From NCBI RefSeq assembly GCF_024397855.1, contig NZ_CP073343.1, positions 1,426,001 to 1,490,000 on the forward strand: 64,000 nucleotides of DNA. The letters run 5' to 3'. Positions within the stretch are counted from its first letter, which is position 1. The number at the start of each line of letters is the position of its first letter. The notes under the pieces were generated by a model. It made no database searches, was not told the origin of the DNA, and saw only the letters and a program-made list of their open reading frames with translations. A program made the position numbers and the translations under genes. Shown here piece after piece: positions 1 to 6,952 of this stretch. The DNA comes from Marinomonas rhizomae. GTDB lineage: Bacteria; Pseudomonadota; Gammaproteobacteria; Pseudomonadales; Marinomonadaceae.

Positions 1-1
1 A

Positions 2-175
2 GTTGTAGCAGACAAATTTTTTGAATCTAACTTTAAGTTAATTATTGCTGTTGTTTACTACTTTGAAGAATCGGAGCTTGCGAGAGTAGAGAGGTTCTGG
101 AAGCGTAGAGTAGAAAAATGCCCTGCAAATATAGAGCTGCGATTTATCCCACGAAACAAAGTAACAAATGCCTAA
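2..175 (+). CDS. C-terminal end of an unidentified integron cassette gene (5' end outside the window)
   Basis: The frame starting at base 2 is open from the window edge and reads 57 codons to a TAA at 173-175. It includes the stretch [20 protein letters not shown]. The stop codon sits inside the left core of the attC site that follows, a common arrangement for compact cassette genes. I do not recognise the family. The composition (alternating hydrophobic and charged residues) looks like a folded cytosolic protein rather than random sequence. Only the end is visible, so function cannot be assigned. Confidence 0.6.
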   Translation, partial: VVADKFFESNFKLIIAVVYYFEESELARVERFWKRRVEKCPANIELRFIPRNKVTNA

Positions 176-247
176 CAAGCTGCGGCACGGTGACCGCTTT
201 TCCGCCGCGCTGCGGCTTCAAATCGGCACGTGTGCCGAGCGTTAACC
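170..247 (+). other. attC recombination site of the chromosomal integron
   Basis: The left core GCCTAAC (170-176) fits RYYYAAC, and the right core begins GTTAACC at 241. The left arm (TAACAAGCTGCGGCACGGTG) pairs closely with the reverse complement of the right arm (GGCACGTGTGCCGAGCGTTA), giving the imperfect hairpin expected of an attC. The site closes the cassette of the preceding partial gene. The next cassette begins at the GTT at 241, leaving about 20 bases before the dfr start codon. Confidence 0.85.
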
Positions 248-261
248 CTCACTGGAGTCGT

Positions 262-732
262 ATGAAATTATCGTTAATCGCAGCAGTATCTGAAAATGGT
301 GTAATAGGCTCAGGCTTAGATATACCTTGGTCTGTTAAAGGTGAGCAGTTGCTGTTTAAAGCTATGACATATAATCAATGGTTAATTGTTGGTAGAAAGA
401 CTTTTGAGTCTATGGGGAAGCTCCCAAATAGAAAGTATGCGGTAATTACTCGCTCTGAGTTAAAATCAGACGATAAAGATGTATTCTATTTTTCATCAAT
501 TGATAATGCATTATCTACACTGAAAAATGTTACCGACCATGCATTCGTGTCTGGCGGCGGAGAAATTTATAAAGCACTTATCCATCGTGCTGATACATTG
601 CACATATCGACAGTCCATACAGATATTGACGGTGATGTGTTTTTTCCTCAAGTTCCTGATGGCTATAGTGAAGTATTCAAACAACGATTTAGTTCAAACT
701 TAGATTATACGTATCGCATTTGGCAAAAGTAG
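262..732 (+). CDS. dfrA: DfrA1-like dihydrofolate reductase in an integron cassette
   Basis: The 156-residue protein is a single-domain dihydrofolate reductase, which reduces dihydrofolate to tetrahydrofolate with NADPH. Its opening ([16 protein letters not shown]), the [13 protein letters not shown] segment with Glu28 where E. coli FolA has Asp27, [10 protein letters not shown] (NADPH site), [11 protein letters not shown] and the closing YRIWQK all closely resemble, from memory, the DfrA1 subgroup of trimethoprim-insensitive enzymes carried on mobile integrons. The ATG at 262 was chosen because it matches the family start and follows GGAG (254-257); the longer frame back to 118 would run through the attC. 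The gene is the first in its cassette. Resistance itself is an inference from family. Confidence 0.9.
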   Translation: MKLSLIAAVSENGVIGSGLDIPWSVKGEQLLFKAMTYNQWLIVGRKTFESMGKLPNRKYAVITRSELKSDDKDVFYFSSIDNALSTLKNVTDHAFVSGGGEIYKALIHRADTLHISTVHTDIDGDVFFPQVPDGYSEVFKQRFSSNLDYTYRIWQK

Positions 733-830
733 ATTTAGCCATAAGAAGCGGTGGCAGTTTTGGAGATAGAGTTTTATCCGTCCCAAACAACTCTAAGAAT
801 CCCAGCATTCCACATCAAACTGGAGACAAA

Positions 831-1334
831 ATGGATTTAGTCTTACCATCTTCAAAATGTATCCAAAGTTATAACGAGTACATCGAAGAGTTGGGTGATG
901 AAGTTCGTTACCCTTTTCCTATGGGTTTTGATCATCAAGATTTTGATGCACTTTTAGTTAAGTTGTCTGATTTTTCCTTGGGTATAAATCTACCTGACGG
1001 TTTTGTGCCAAGTACAACCTTGTGGCTGGTTGAAGGCGATCAGTTGCTTGGTGTGACTAATTTACGTCATTACCTAAATAACGCTATAGAAGAGTGTGGT
1101 GGTCATATTGGGCTAGGCATTCGTCCGTCTTATCGAGGCAAAGGTTTGGGTAAGTTGTTAATGAAGCTGTCGATAGCAAAGCTTAATGCTATGGACGTAA
1201 GTGCTGTTCATATTCACTGCTATAAAGATAACTCCGCATCGGCCAATACGATTATTGCGAATGGCGGCGAGTTAAGTTCTGAGCTGGCTTTGGGTGATAA
1301 AGTGGTTCATAGATATCTGGTAATGAGTTCTTAA
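831..1334 (+). CDS. GNAT-family N-acetyltransferase
   Basis: The 167-residue protein has a GNAT fold. The acetyl-CoA pyrophosphate loop is seen as RPSYRGKGLGKLLMKL (the Q/RxxGxG/A pattern) and is followed by a C-terminal HCYKDNSASANTIIANGG segment, where these enzymes typically carry N-x-x-S-x-x-x-I. The start ATG at 831 follows TGGAGAC. A TTG-initiated extension overlapping the dfr stop is possible but reads like non-coding sequence. No attC lies between dfr and this gene, so the two may share one cassette, or an intervening attC has decayed. The substrate is unknown. Confidence 0.8.
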   Translation: MDLVLPSSKCIQSYNEYIEELGDEVRYPFPMGFDHQDFDALLVKLSDFSLGINLPDGFVPSTTLWLVEGDQLLGVTNLRHYLNNAIEECGGHIGLGIRPSYRGKGLGKLLMKLSIAKLNAMDVSAVHIHCYKDNSASANTIIANGGELSSELALGDKVVHRYLVMSS

Positions 1335-1830
1335 TAGCGTTCGCTAATATGACTTGAGGAATTATGAAATTTTACCGTGCTGAACAATATCAAGCGTCTT
1401 GAAAATTTATTTTCATCTGACCCCAATATCTAAGACACTCCATAAAGCCGCGTAATCGGGATTGAGTATTAATAATGCTGTTTTTTTGTAAGGCTTGATA
1501 ACGGAAGTATGACCGCTTTTTGTGATATAGGAGCACCGTTGAAAGCGGGTCATGTCATAAAGCCTGAGGGAATGGCTTGCCTTGCTGATGAAATCACGCT
1601 ACAAAAGAACAAATAAATAATCAACATAGCGGCGATCAAAGGCCATCTGAAGAGGAACCCTCCAAACAGTCTTTGGTGTTTAGCGATTTATTTAACAGGG
1701 AAGTCCTACCATGAAAAAAGCAAATCCCCTATATAGACAACGCAGCCGTTCAACAGTGGGTTATAACCGCAGCTACGCTGCCGTATAACCCTTAATTGTT
1801 AGCTCACTTAATTACACTGGAGTCCAAATT
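1335..1830. other. Gene-poor cassette spacer with gene remnants
   Basis: There is no open frame of useful length in these 496 bases. A Shine-Dalgarno-like GAGGAA precedes a 12-codon frame at 1364-1402 (MKFYRAEQYQAS then stop), which looks like the first codons of a destroyed gene. A second short frame (1711-1788) runs into the palindrome at 1758-1791. The bases TCTGACCCC near 1416 recall the ends of the tandem repeat at 3685-3760, in reverse. This is probably decayed cassette material. Confidence 0.4.
1757..1806 (+). other. Palindrome and possible degenerate attC
   Basis: GGGTTATAACCGCAGC (1758-1773) is nearly complementary to GCTGCCGTATAACCC (1777-1791), forming a hairpin, and GTTAGCT follows at 1798. 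The next gene starts after TTACACTGGAGTCC, similar to the ACTGGAGTC leader of the dfr cassette, as expected just downstream of an attC. The left core cannot be matched convincingly, so this is a weak call. Confidence 0.3.
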
Positions 1831-2595
1831 TTGTCGGGACAATCGGAAGGTACAGTTTATGCTCACGCATATTTTTCAGCATCAGTAGAAAGTACGTTAC
1901 AAGCTGATAATTTTGGGGATATATTCGCGGGCTTAACTAGTGTTGCTTTAACTGCATTTATGGTGGAAAGTTATTTAAATTACCTTTGTGAAAAAATATG
2001 TGATTATGAATCCAGAGCTAATTCATTTTTAGATGATAATAATCCTTTAGAAATTGATAAGAAGCTCAGGGAACTACCAAAAAATGACCTATCTCTTCAT
2101 GTTAATTTAGCTGAAAATCTAGGCTACAAAAATCAAGCGGAAATAATTATAAAATCACTAACTTCCTCTTTAAGAAAGGCAAAGCGTGAAGAGTTTGAAC
2201 TTGATTTCAATCGAGCTTTGTCATTTTACGAATTAGATAAAAAGTATAAGTTATCAACTAAAAATAAGTTAAAGGCTTTATTAGAGGCTTCTAACGTAGA
2301 GCGATCTAAACGCGATAAGTTTTTACAACAATTTACGCAACTTTTTAATGCTAGAAATGCTCTTGCTCATGGCAGGACCGAAAATGTTTCTGAATCTTTT
2401 ACGAAAGATCTAGCTAGTGAAATTTCAAAATCAGTGCCAACAGTAACTGCAAGTTGGCAAGAGAGCTGTTCAATTGAAAAAGCACGAGAAATGTATAGTT
2501 CTGCGAAAGAGCTTGTATCGTACTTTAATGAATCATTCTTAAAAGAATTCTCTCCATTAAATAACTTGAGTTCACAAATATCTGCTGTGAGCTAA
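1831..2595 (+). CDS. Integron cassette protein with a HEPN-type motif
   Basis: This 254-residue, mostly helical, lysine- and glutamate-rich protein carries RNALAH at residues 175-180, the R-x4-H signature of HEPN domains, set in a helix (FNARNALAHGR). HEPN proteins are often metal-independent RNases in toxin-antitoxin and phage-defence systems, but some are non-catalytic. An N-terminal hydrophobic patch (IFAGLTSVALTAFMVESYLN) may be an amphipathic helix. The start is TTG at 1831, preceded by CTGGAGTCC. It sits alone in its cassette with no obvious partner antitoxin or nucleotidyltransferase. The specific function is unknown. Confidence 0.65.
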   Translation: MSGQSEGTVYAHAYFSASVESTLQADNFGDIFAGLTSVALTAFMVESYLNYLCEKICDYESRANSFLDDNNPLEIDKKLRELPKNDLSLHVNLAENLGYKNQAEIIIKSLTSSLRKAKREEFELDFNRALSFYELDKKYKLSTKNKLKALLEASNVERSKRDKFLQQFTQLFNARNALAHGRTENVSESFTKDLASEISKSVPTVTASWQESCSIEKAREMYSSAKELVSYFNESFLKEFSPLNNLSSQISAVS

Positions 2596-2688
2596 CAAGA
2601 GTTTTCAAGCCGGACAAAAAACAGTTGGCTTTTTTCGTACCTCACAAATTGTAGCTAACTATTTTTAGCCGCTTAAAACGGCGTTCAA
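2590..2688 (+). other. attC recombination site
   Basis: The site begins with GCTAACAAG over the stop codon of the HEPN gene and ends with GCCGCTTAAAACGGCGTTC (2669-2686), the typical right end of a VCR-like attC. The left arm GAGTTTTCAAGCCGG (2598-2612) pairs with the right-hand GCCGCTTAAAACGGC. The centre is AT-rich, about 60 bases. It closes the cassette of the HEPN protein. Confidence 0.85.
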
Positions 2689-2709
2689 TGATCTAAGCAA
2701 GGAAATTAC

Positions 2710-3390
2710 ATGCGTCCAACATATGAAAATGTATATATTAGCTCTTTTATTTTCTCTTTAGGGTATCTATTTAGGAATGCAAGTAAAGGCGATCTTGCCT
2801 CAGTTTCTATAGATCTATACCAACAAGTTACATCTGGAGAACGTCTAATAGGAGATCTCCTCACCTCCATTGGAGGAAAAAATATAATTGTTGAATTTAA
2901 GAGAGATTCATCAGGGATTCCGGGAGAGTTCGAAAAAAAGAGTAAAAAAGATCTACGTAAGCTTCTTGATGCAGACGACGTAGAGTTTCAAGCAATTTCG
3001 AAAAAGTGTCACTTTTTATCATATGCGGCAAGGTATGATAATGGGGCATCAACACTTGCGTTCTGTCCATATATCGATCTTTATAAAAACAACAAAGACT
3101 GTGTTGTTTTAGGGAATAAAGACTTTAGCTCTAAGTATGTTGATAGCAGCAACACTCAAATTGGAGTTAATGAATCCGAGTTTAAATATTACATAGACAA
3201 ACTGGCTTCAAGCACTGGTGGTACATGCGGCGGAATGGCTATATCAATCGATAAGGATGGAATTAAGTCCATGGTTGTGTTTGATGACATCAAAGAATTA
3301 AGTCAGTCCCTGAATTTAGCAGAACAGCGCGCTGAAAAAATGATACAAAGTAAAGAACCCAGCAGCCCGTCTATGGGCATGCGTAGGTAA
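2710..3390 (+). CDS. Cassette protein with a PD-(D/E)XK nuclease-like motif
   Basis: No named family is recognised for this 226-residue protein. Residues 44-66 (ERLIGDLLTSIGG, then a strand IIVEFKRD) fit the core of PD-(D/E)XK enzymes: a helix, an acidic residue (Asp49), a turn, and E-x-K (Glu62, Lys64) on the next strand, followed by a basic helix. The remainder has several short strands and a glycine-rich SSTGGTCGGMAIS segment. The ATG at 2710 follows AAGGAAAT. It fills its own cassette. A role as a DNA- or RNA-cleaving defence effector is inference from the motif only. Confidence 0.55.
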   Translation: MRPTYENVYISSFIFSLGYLFRNASKGDLASVSIDLYQQVTSGERLIGDLLTSIGGKNIIVEFKRDSSGIPGEFEKKSKKDLRKLLDADDVEFQAISKKCHFLSYAARYDNGASTLAFCPYIDLYKNNKDCVVLGNKDFSSKYVDSSNTQIGVNESEFKYYIDKLASSTGGTCGGMAISIDKDGIKSMVVFDDIKELSQSLNLAEQRAEKMIQSKEPSSPSMGMRR

Positions 3391-3392
3391 TC

Positions 3393-3459
3393 ATTGAACA
3401 AGGCCAGCCAGAGGGACTTTCGCTCAGCGTGCTACAGCCCCTGCTGTAAGGTGTTAAAT
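3393..3459 (+). other. attC recombination site (short, degenerate)
   Basis: The left end ATTGAACA (3393-3400) pairs with the right end TGTTAAAT (3452-3459), and further complementarity (GCCAGCCAGAGGG with CCCCTGCTG) extends the hairpin. The right core GTTAAAT fits GTTRRRY; the left core departs from RYYYAAC at one position. It lies right after the stop codon of the PD-(D/E)XK-like gene and before a strong AAGGAG site, as expected of a cassette boundary. Confidence 0.65.
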
Positions 3460-3473
3460 TTCAAGGAGTGTAC

Positions 3474-3725
3474 GTGCATAGTCTCAAAGCAAAAGCACTA
3501 TATGATCATGTGGATTTCTTTCGTGATCTTGTTAATGGGCGACTTGCCAAGAGCCCAAAGGAAGAAAAGTCTTTCTCTGACTATGCTAAGCGCTCACTGA
3601 AATTGAATGATGGAAGAGATTGGAATTTTATCTGCTCAGGAATGGACCTTATTTGTGATACCTCCTTGTCACTTGATCATTTTTTAAGAATTAGGGTCAG
3701 AGTAAAATTAAACCTTATAATGTAA
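3474..3725 (+). pseudogene. Cassette gene interrupted at its 3' end by a tandem repeat
   Basis: An AAGGAG (3463-3468) precedes GTG codons at 3468 and 3474; the second has better spacing. The frame codes for about 70 residues of plausible protein (LKAKALYDHVDFFRDLVNGR at the start, then a DYAKRSLKLNDGRDW segment) and then enters the 38-bp repeat at 3685, ending after the nonsense-like tail IRVRVKLNLIM. The natural C-terminus appears to have been lost to the repeat or the element it came from. The family is not recognised. Confidence 0.5.
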
Positions 3726-3760
3726 GAATTAGGGTCAGAGTAAAATTAAACCTTATAATG
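3685..3760 (+). repeat. Perfect tandem duplication of a 38-bp unit
   Basis: The unit at 3685-3722 is repeated without change at 3723-3760; it contains TTAGGGTCAGAGTAAAATTA followed by AACCTTATAATG. A short inverted match (TATAAGGT at 3801-3808) lies downstream. Similar GGGTCAGAGTAAAATT strings are, from memory, found flanking REP-associated or IS200-like transposase genes and gene cassettes in marine gammaproteobacteria. The duplication may be the scar of an element that inserted or left. Confidence 0.8.
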
Positions 3761-4261
3761 TGTAATCTCGTAATTTAGGGTTAGATGAAAAATACATACT
3801 TATAAGGTATTATATGGTTTTGAAGTCTAAACTTTAGGAATTTTTAAAGTGGCAAAATATAAAATTAATTATTTTTTTATTTTTACAGGTCGTTATGAAA
3901 TTGACTGTGAAAACTTTGTTAAATTTATAAATATTAACACCTAAATTGTATCGCTATCTAGAGAGCTTTTGACAGTACAGGTAGGTAGATCATTATTTAA
4001 TTATGAACCTTGAAGTAGTAGATAAAAAATTTTATGTTAATTTGTGACGCTTACTCCGTTACGGATTTTTATTTATTCAGAAAGAAAATTATGATTTGTG
4101 ATTATCTTCTGGAAAGTATAAGTTAATATTGCACTTTTCTCTGGTGGAAATTAAGAGATTATTTCAGTATAAAATAACTACTCATTGCTTAGTGATAATG
4201 ATTTTTAGATCAAAGTAAGATGTGTGTTCTTTTAAGTTTTTTATAGGTGAGTTTATAGATA
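3761..4261. other. AT-rich non-coding stretch
   Basis: About 500 bases with stop codons in all frames. It contains an imperfect inverted partner of the 38-bp unit at about 3799-3808 and otherwise long runs of A and T. No attC could be defined before the gene at 4262. It is probably decayed cassette DNA, or holds the promoter of that gene. Confidence 0.4.
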
Positions 4262-4582
4262 ATGGAAATATTTAATAAGTCAGTCAGCTTTCAATTGACT
4301 GAGCTATGGTTTAAATGGTTGGGCTGGTTAAGCGTGTGTGCAATATTAAATATATCAAAAGAGAAATTAGATTCACAATTAATAGGTGTTGTTTATTGGA
4401 TCTCAATGTTATTGGTCGCATATAGTATTGGTTCTACTTGCATGGATATGTGTTTAAAATTAACTAAAAATAAGGAGTCGAAAATAGTTCATGCATTTTT
4501 ACAAGTTATGATTATTTTAAATTCATTATTTTTAGCATTTTTTGCATACACGATCACAGAGATGGTAAAAGCTAGGTTGTAA
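4262..4582 (+). CDS. Small membrane protein, unknown, integron cassette
   Basis: This 106-residue protein has three predicted membrane segments (about residues 15-30, 39-60 and 78-98), separated by short lysine-rich loops. No family is recognised. The ATG at 4262 is preceded by AGGTGAG about 15 bases upstream, so the ribosome site is weak. No attC lies directly after its stop; the first clear one is at 4754-4831, with a decayed promoter copy of the downstream regulator in between. Small membrane proteins are common cassette cargo. Confidence 0.55.
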   Translation: MEIFNKSVSFQLTELWFKWLGWLSVCAILNISKEKLDSQLIGVVYWISMLLVAYSIGSTCMDMCLKLTKNKESKIVHAFLQVMIILNSLFLAFFAYTITEMVKARL

Positions 4583-4624
4583 AATACTCTACTAACAGAC
4601 GTGGAGCCATTCCTTGTAGCTAAC

Positions 4625-4756
4625 TCCCATTCCCACAATTCTATTGACATCCATCCGTTTTTTTACATAGATTGCTCTATATAAAGAACAATCTGAAATG
4701 TACTATGAATGAACATGTTCTTGGCTCGTTGGGTTGAAATATACAAACGTAGCATA
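4625..4756 (+). repeat. Decayed duplicate of the XRE regulator promoter and first codons
   Basis: This stretch aligns with 5585-5720. It shares ATTGACATCCATCCG with the TTGACA promoter box, most of one palindrome arm (CTATATAAAGAACAAT), and the start of the reading frame (ATG at 4705: MNEHVLGSLG then TGA, against MNKPILGSLGR in the intact gene). The palindrome is damaged in its left arm (TTTTTTTACATAGATTG). A CGA arginine codon has become TGA. The homology ends at the attC core (GCATATAACAAAGG here, GCGTATGGCAAAGG in the gene). Confidence 0.85.
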
Positions 4757-4831
4757 TAACAAAGGCATGTTGTCAGAGTGGTTTTCCGCTGTGTTCCAAA
4801 TTTGCCGCAGAATGCAGCATTATTTGCTAAT
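4754..4831 (+). other. attC recombination site
   Basis: TAACAAAGGCATGTTG at the left (4757-4772) pairs with CAGCATTATTTGCTAA at the right (4815-4830), and inner bases GAGTGG and CCGCAG extend the match, giving an imperfect attC hairpin of about 75 bases. Its right end overlaps the stop codon of the antisense gene at 4827. It separates the cassette holding the decayed regulator fragment from the last cassette. Confidence 0.7.
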
Positions 4832-5327
4832 TGGTGGTGAAACTGCTCTTCACACTGTCTATTACTTTAATTTTTTTAAAGTGGTTCCACCAACTTAGAC
4901 CTAGGCCACAAAAAACAATTATTGATCCCATCAATACGAGTGCCGCAGTGTCATATCTTACAACAAATAATACAATTATAAGTATCATAAATAAGTGAAT
5001 AAACATTAGTGGGTATACAACCCCAAGATGTATTTTTTCTAAAATTACTTCTATTTCTTTTAAATTTTTAACCTTCCAAAATTCAATGAAAAGCAAGCCA
5101 GCGCAAGTTATTAATATCCAGAAAATAATATAAACTGCTAGGTGGTCATAATATTTCTGAGCTAGTTGTGATTTAAGCTGATCCAATGCACCTGCTAACG
5201 ATACAGTCCAAATTAAAAAAAACAACTTAGTAATAACAAAAATTGTGGCGTTGTACCTTTGAATAAATTGTTTAATTTTAGTTTGTATGCTCAAGTCTAA
5301 ATTTCCATGTTTAGGATTTGGTGCCAT
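4827..5327 (-). CDS. Membrane protein encoded antisense to the cassette array
   Basis: The 166-residue protein starts MAPNPKHGNLDL and has four predicted membrane segments (around residues 30-48, 62-80, 100-122 and 126-145) with charged ends. No family is recognised. The frame continues upstream to 5387, but that part would be the reverse of the attC site, so ATG at 5327 is preferred even though no good ribosome site precedes it. Its orientation is opposite to the rest of the array, so it would need its own promoter. Antisense cassette genes are known in large integrons. Confidence 0.55.
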   Translation of the reverse strand: MAPNPKHGNLDLSIQTKIKQFIQRYNATIFVITKLFFLIWTVSLAGALDQLKSQLAQKYYDHLAVYIIFWILITCAGLLFIEFWKVKNLKEIEVILEKIHLGVVYPLMFIHLFMILIIVLFVVRYDTAALVLMGSIIVFCGLGLSWWNHFKKIKVIDSVKSSFTTN

Positions 5328-5328
5328 A

Positions 5329-5427
5329 GCATATAACAGGCGCGTCAATAGGAAAAATAAAGTTTGGCTTGGCTCGCCTTGCTCCACATTAAAATCAACT
5401 ATTTTTGTCCGCTTAAGCAGGCGCTAA
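5329..5427 (+). other. Last attC site of the cassette array
   Basis: The site reads ATAACAGGCGCGTCAA at the left (5331-5346) and TGTCCGCTTAAGCAGGCGCT at the right (5406-5425), the CCGCTTA...GGCGYTA pattern of attC right ends. A central GGCTTGGCTCGCCTTGC supplies the inner pairing. No further attC-like sequence is seen beyond it, so it marks the distal end of the integron next to the XRE-azlCD genes. Confidence 0.75.
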
Positions 5428-5610
5428 ATTAAGATTCTGATCTACATTACCTTAAAACAATTGAAGAGTATGGTCACATTGGATTAAGCACTTGTCAATC
5501 AAGGCCATCTCTTCCCATTCTCAGAACTAAGCTAACGCTAATTACTCATGACAGCATTAGCTGATGAGCTCGTTTCCACCCCTCAACCCACTCCATTTCC
5601 CATAATTTCA

Positions 5611-5654
5611 TTGACATCCATCCGTTCTTTATATAGAACGTTCTATATAAAGAA
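5611..5654 (+). promoter_or_regulatory. Promoter and 30-bp perfect palindrome operator of the XRE-azlCD operon
   Basis: TTGACA at 5611-5616 is a consensus -35 box. A perfect 30-bp palindrome follows at 5625-5654, with half-site TTCTTTATATAGAAC mirrored exactly. A -10-like TATAGA lies within it at 5632-5637, with 15-base spacing, or a slightly different hexamer is used. The regulator ATG is 17 bases downstream. A palindrome across the -10 region of a gene for an XRE repressor suggests autoregulation. The palindrome is partly preserved in the duplicate at 4625-4756. Confidence 0.7.
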
Positions 5655-5670
5655 CAATTTGAGATGCACT

Positions 5671-6231
5671 ATGAATAAACCTATTCTCGGTTCGTTAGGT
5701 CGAACTATACAAACGTTGCGTATGGCAAAGGGGCTGTCTTTGTCTCAGTTGGCGCTGGATGCTGGGCTGGCGAAGTCTAATTTGTCTCGTATTGAGCAGG
5801 GTGAGGGCAATCCAACGATAGAAACCATTTGGCGTTTGGCGGTTCAACTGGATGCTCCTTTTGGTGATCTTATTGCCAGTGTGGAGTCGCCACTGGGTGA
5901 AAACGGTGTGCAGGTTAGGTTGATCGATCAAAGTGAGGGGAATCCACGGGTCGATGTGTATTGGATGTCTTGTGCACCAAATACGGTTAAGCAGTCAGAG
6001 CCGCATATTGCTGGCACGACGGAAACCGTTACCTTGATCAGCGGAAAATTGTTGGCGGGTGAAAGTAATGATCTGCACGAATTAGAGATTGGCAAGGCGC
6101 ATACGTTTGCGGCCGATGTTCCGCACTGTTATCAAACTGATGACTCATGGGCGACGTTAATGATGGTCATTACCTATGCGAAACAGTCTGATACTAAACA
6201 GGACGATGCCATACAGGAGGTACAGTCATGA
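5671..6231 (+). CDS. XRE-family regulator with C-terminal cupin domain
   Basis: The 186-residue protein has an N-terminal helix-turn-helix (LSLSQLALDAGLAKSNLSRIEQGEGNPTIETIWRLA, about residues 23-58) and a small C-terminal beta-barrel cupin (about 80-175) ending in HTFAADVPHCYQTDDSWATLMMV. Regulators of this type commonly bind an amino acid or related ligand in the cupin and control the transporter beside them. The ATG at 5671 is chosen because the longer frame would run through the promoter. The stop overlaps the azlC start (ATGA), so regulator and exporter are translated together. Confidence 0.9.
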   Translation: MNKPILGSLGRTIQTLRMAKGLSLSQLALDAGLAKSNLSRIEQGEGNPTIETIWRLAVQLDAPFGDLIASVESPLGENGVQVRLIDQSEGNPRVDVYWMSCAPNTVKQSEPHIAGTTETVTLISGKLLAGESNDLHELEIGKAHTFAADVPHCYQTDDSWATLMMVITYAKQSDTKQDDAIQEVQS

Positions 6232-6950
6232 ATACAGCAACTCAAACTCTTGCAGGAACGCCTTGGAAACAAGGTGTAAAAGACGCGATTCCACTGCTAG
6301 GCGGTTACATTCCTGTGGCAATTTCGTTTGGTCTGATTTCCGTTCAGTCGGGTTTTAGTGTGTTAGAGACTATCCTGATTTCAGCCTTTATTTATGCAGG
6401 CGCGTCACAGTTTCTCTTTGTCGCTATGGCGGCTTCTGGCGCGCCGTTATGGTTTGTGGTCATCATGACACTGCTAATCAACGCTCGACATGTTGTTTAT
6501 GGGCCAAATCTCTCTCCTTACTTAAACCAAGATAAAAAGTGGTTGCCACTAATGCATGGTTTGACCGATCAAATCTTTGCGCTGGCTCATGCTCGTTTAC
6601 CTTTGCTTCCAGATCAGGCGCGTATCGGTTGGTACACAGGCGCAGCGGTGTTAGCCTGGTTAAGCTGGATTGCAGGAACCGCACTCGGAGCTATTGCGGG
6701 TGGAGAGTTGACGCAACGTTGGCCATTAATCAATGAGGTTTTGCCATTTGCACTACCAGCTCTGTTTTTCGTTTTAATTGTGCCGCGCTGTAATAATCGC
6801 TTGTGGACATTAACGATCGCTTTGTCTGCCGTTAGTGCTGTTATTTTGAAAGTGTTAGGTTACCCCAATGTCGCTATTCCGTTAGCGGCTTTGTGTGGTG
6901 CAGCTTTGTTTTATGCATTGAAAAATCAGCGCGATATGGGAGAGCGATAA
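6228..6950 (+). CDS. azlC: AzlC-family branched-chain amino acid exporter, large subunit
   Basis: The 240-residue integral membrane protein has the AzlC signature near its start: GYIPVAISFGLIS, then FIYAGASQFLFVAM and LLINARHVVYGPNLSPYL. AzlC pairs with the small AzlD subunit to export branched-chain amino acids and analogues across the inner membrane. The ATG overlaps the stop of the regulator by four bases, and an AGGAGG lies just upstream (6216-6221), so start and coupling are clear. azlD follows after two bases. The exact substrate here is inferred from family. Confidence 0.92.
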   Translation: MNTATQTLAGTPWKQGVKDAIPLLGGYIPVAISFGLISVQSGFSVLETILISAFIYAGASQFLFVAMAASGAPLWFVVIMTLLINARHVVYGPNLSPYLNQDKKWLPLMHGLTDQIFALAHARLPLLPDQARIGWYTGAAVLAWLSWIAGTALGAIAGGELTQRWPLINEVLPFALPALFFVLIVPRCNNRLWTLTIALSAVSAVILKVLGYPNVAIPLAALCGAALFYALKNQRDMGER

Positions 6951-6952
6951 GT

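Noticed and set aside
118..261. N-terminal extension of the dfr reading frame
   Set aside because: It would run through the attC site and precedes the canonical MKLSL start of the family.
720..830. TTG-initiated extension of the GNAT gene
   Set aside because: The sequence is of low coding character, and an ATG with a ribosome site lies at 831.
5328..5387. Extended N-terminus of the antisense membrane protein
   Set aside because: It would be translated from the reverse of the attC site.
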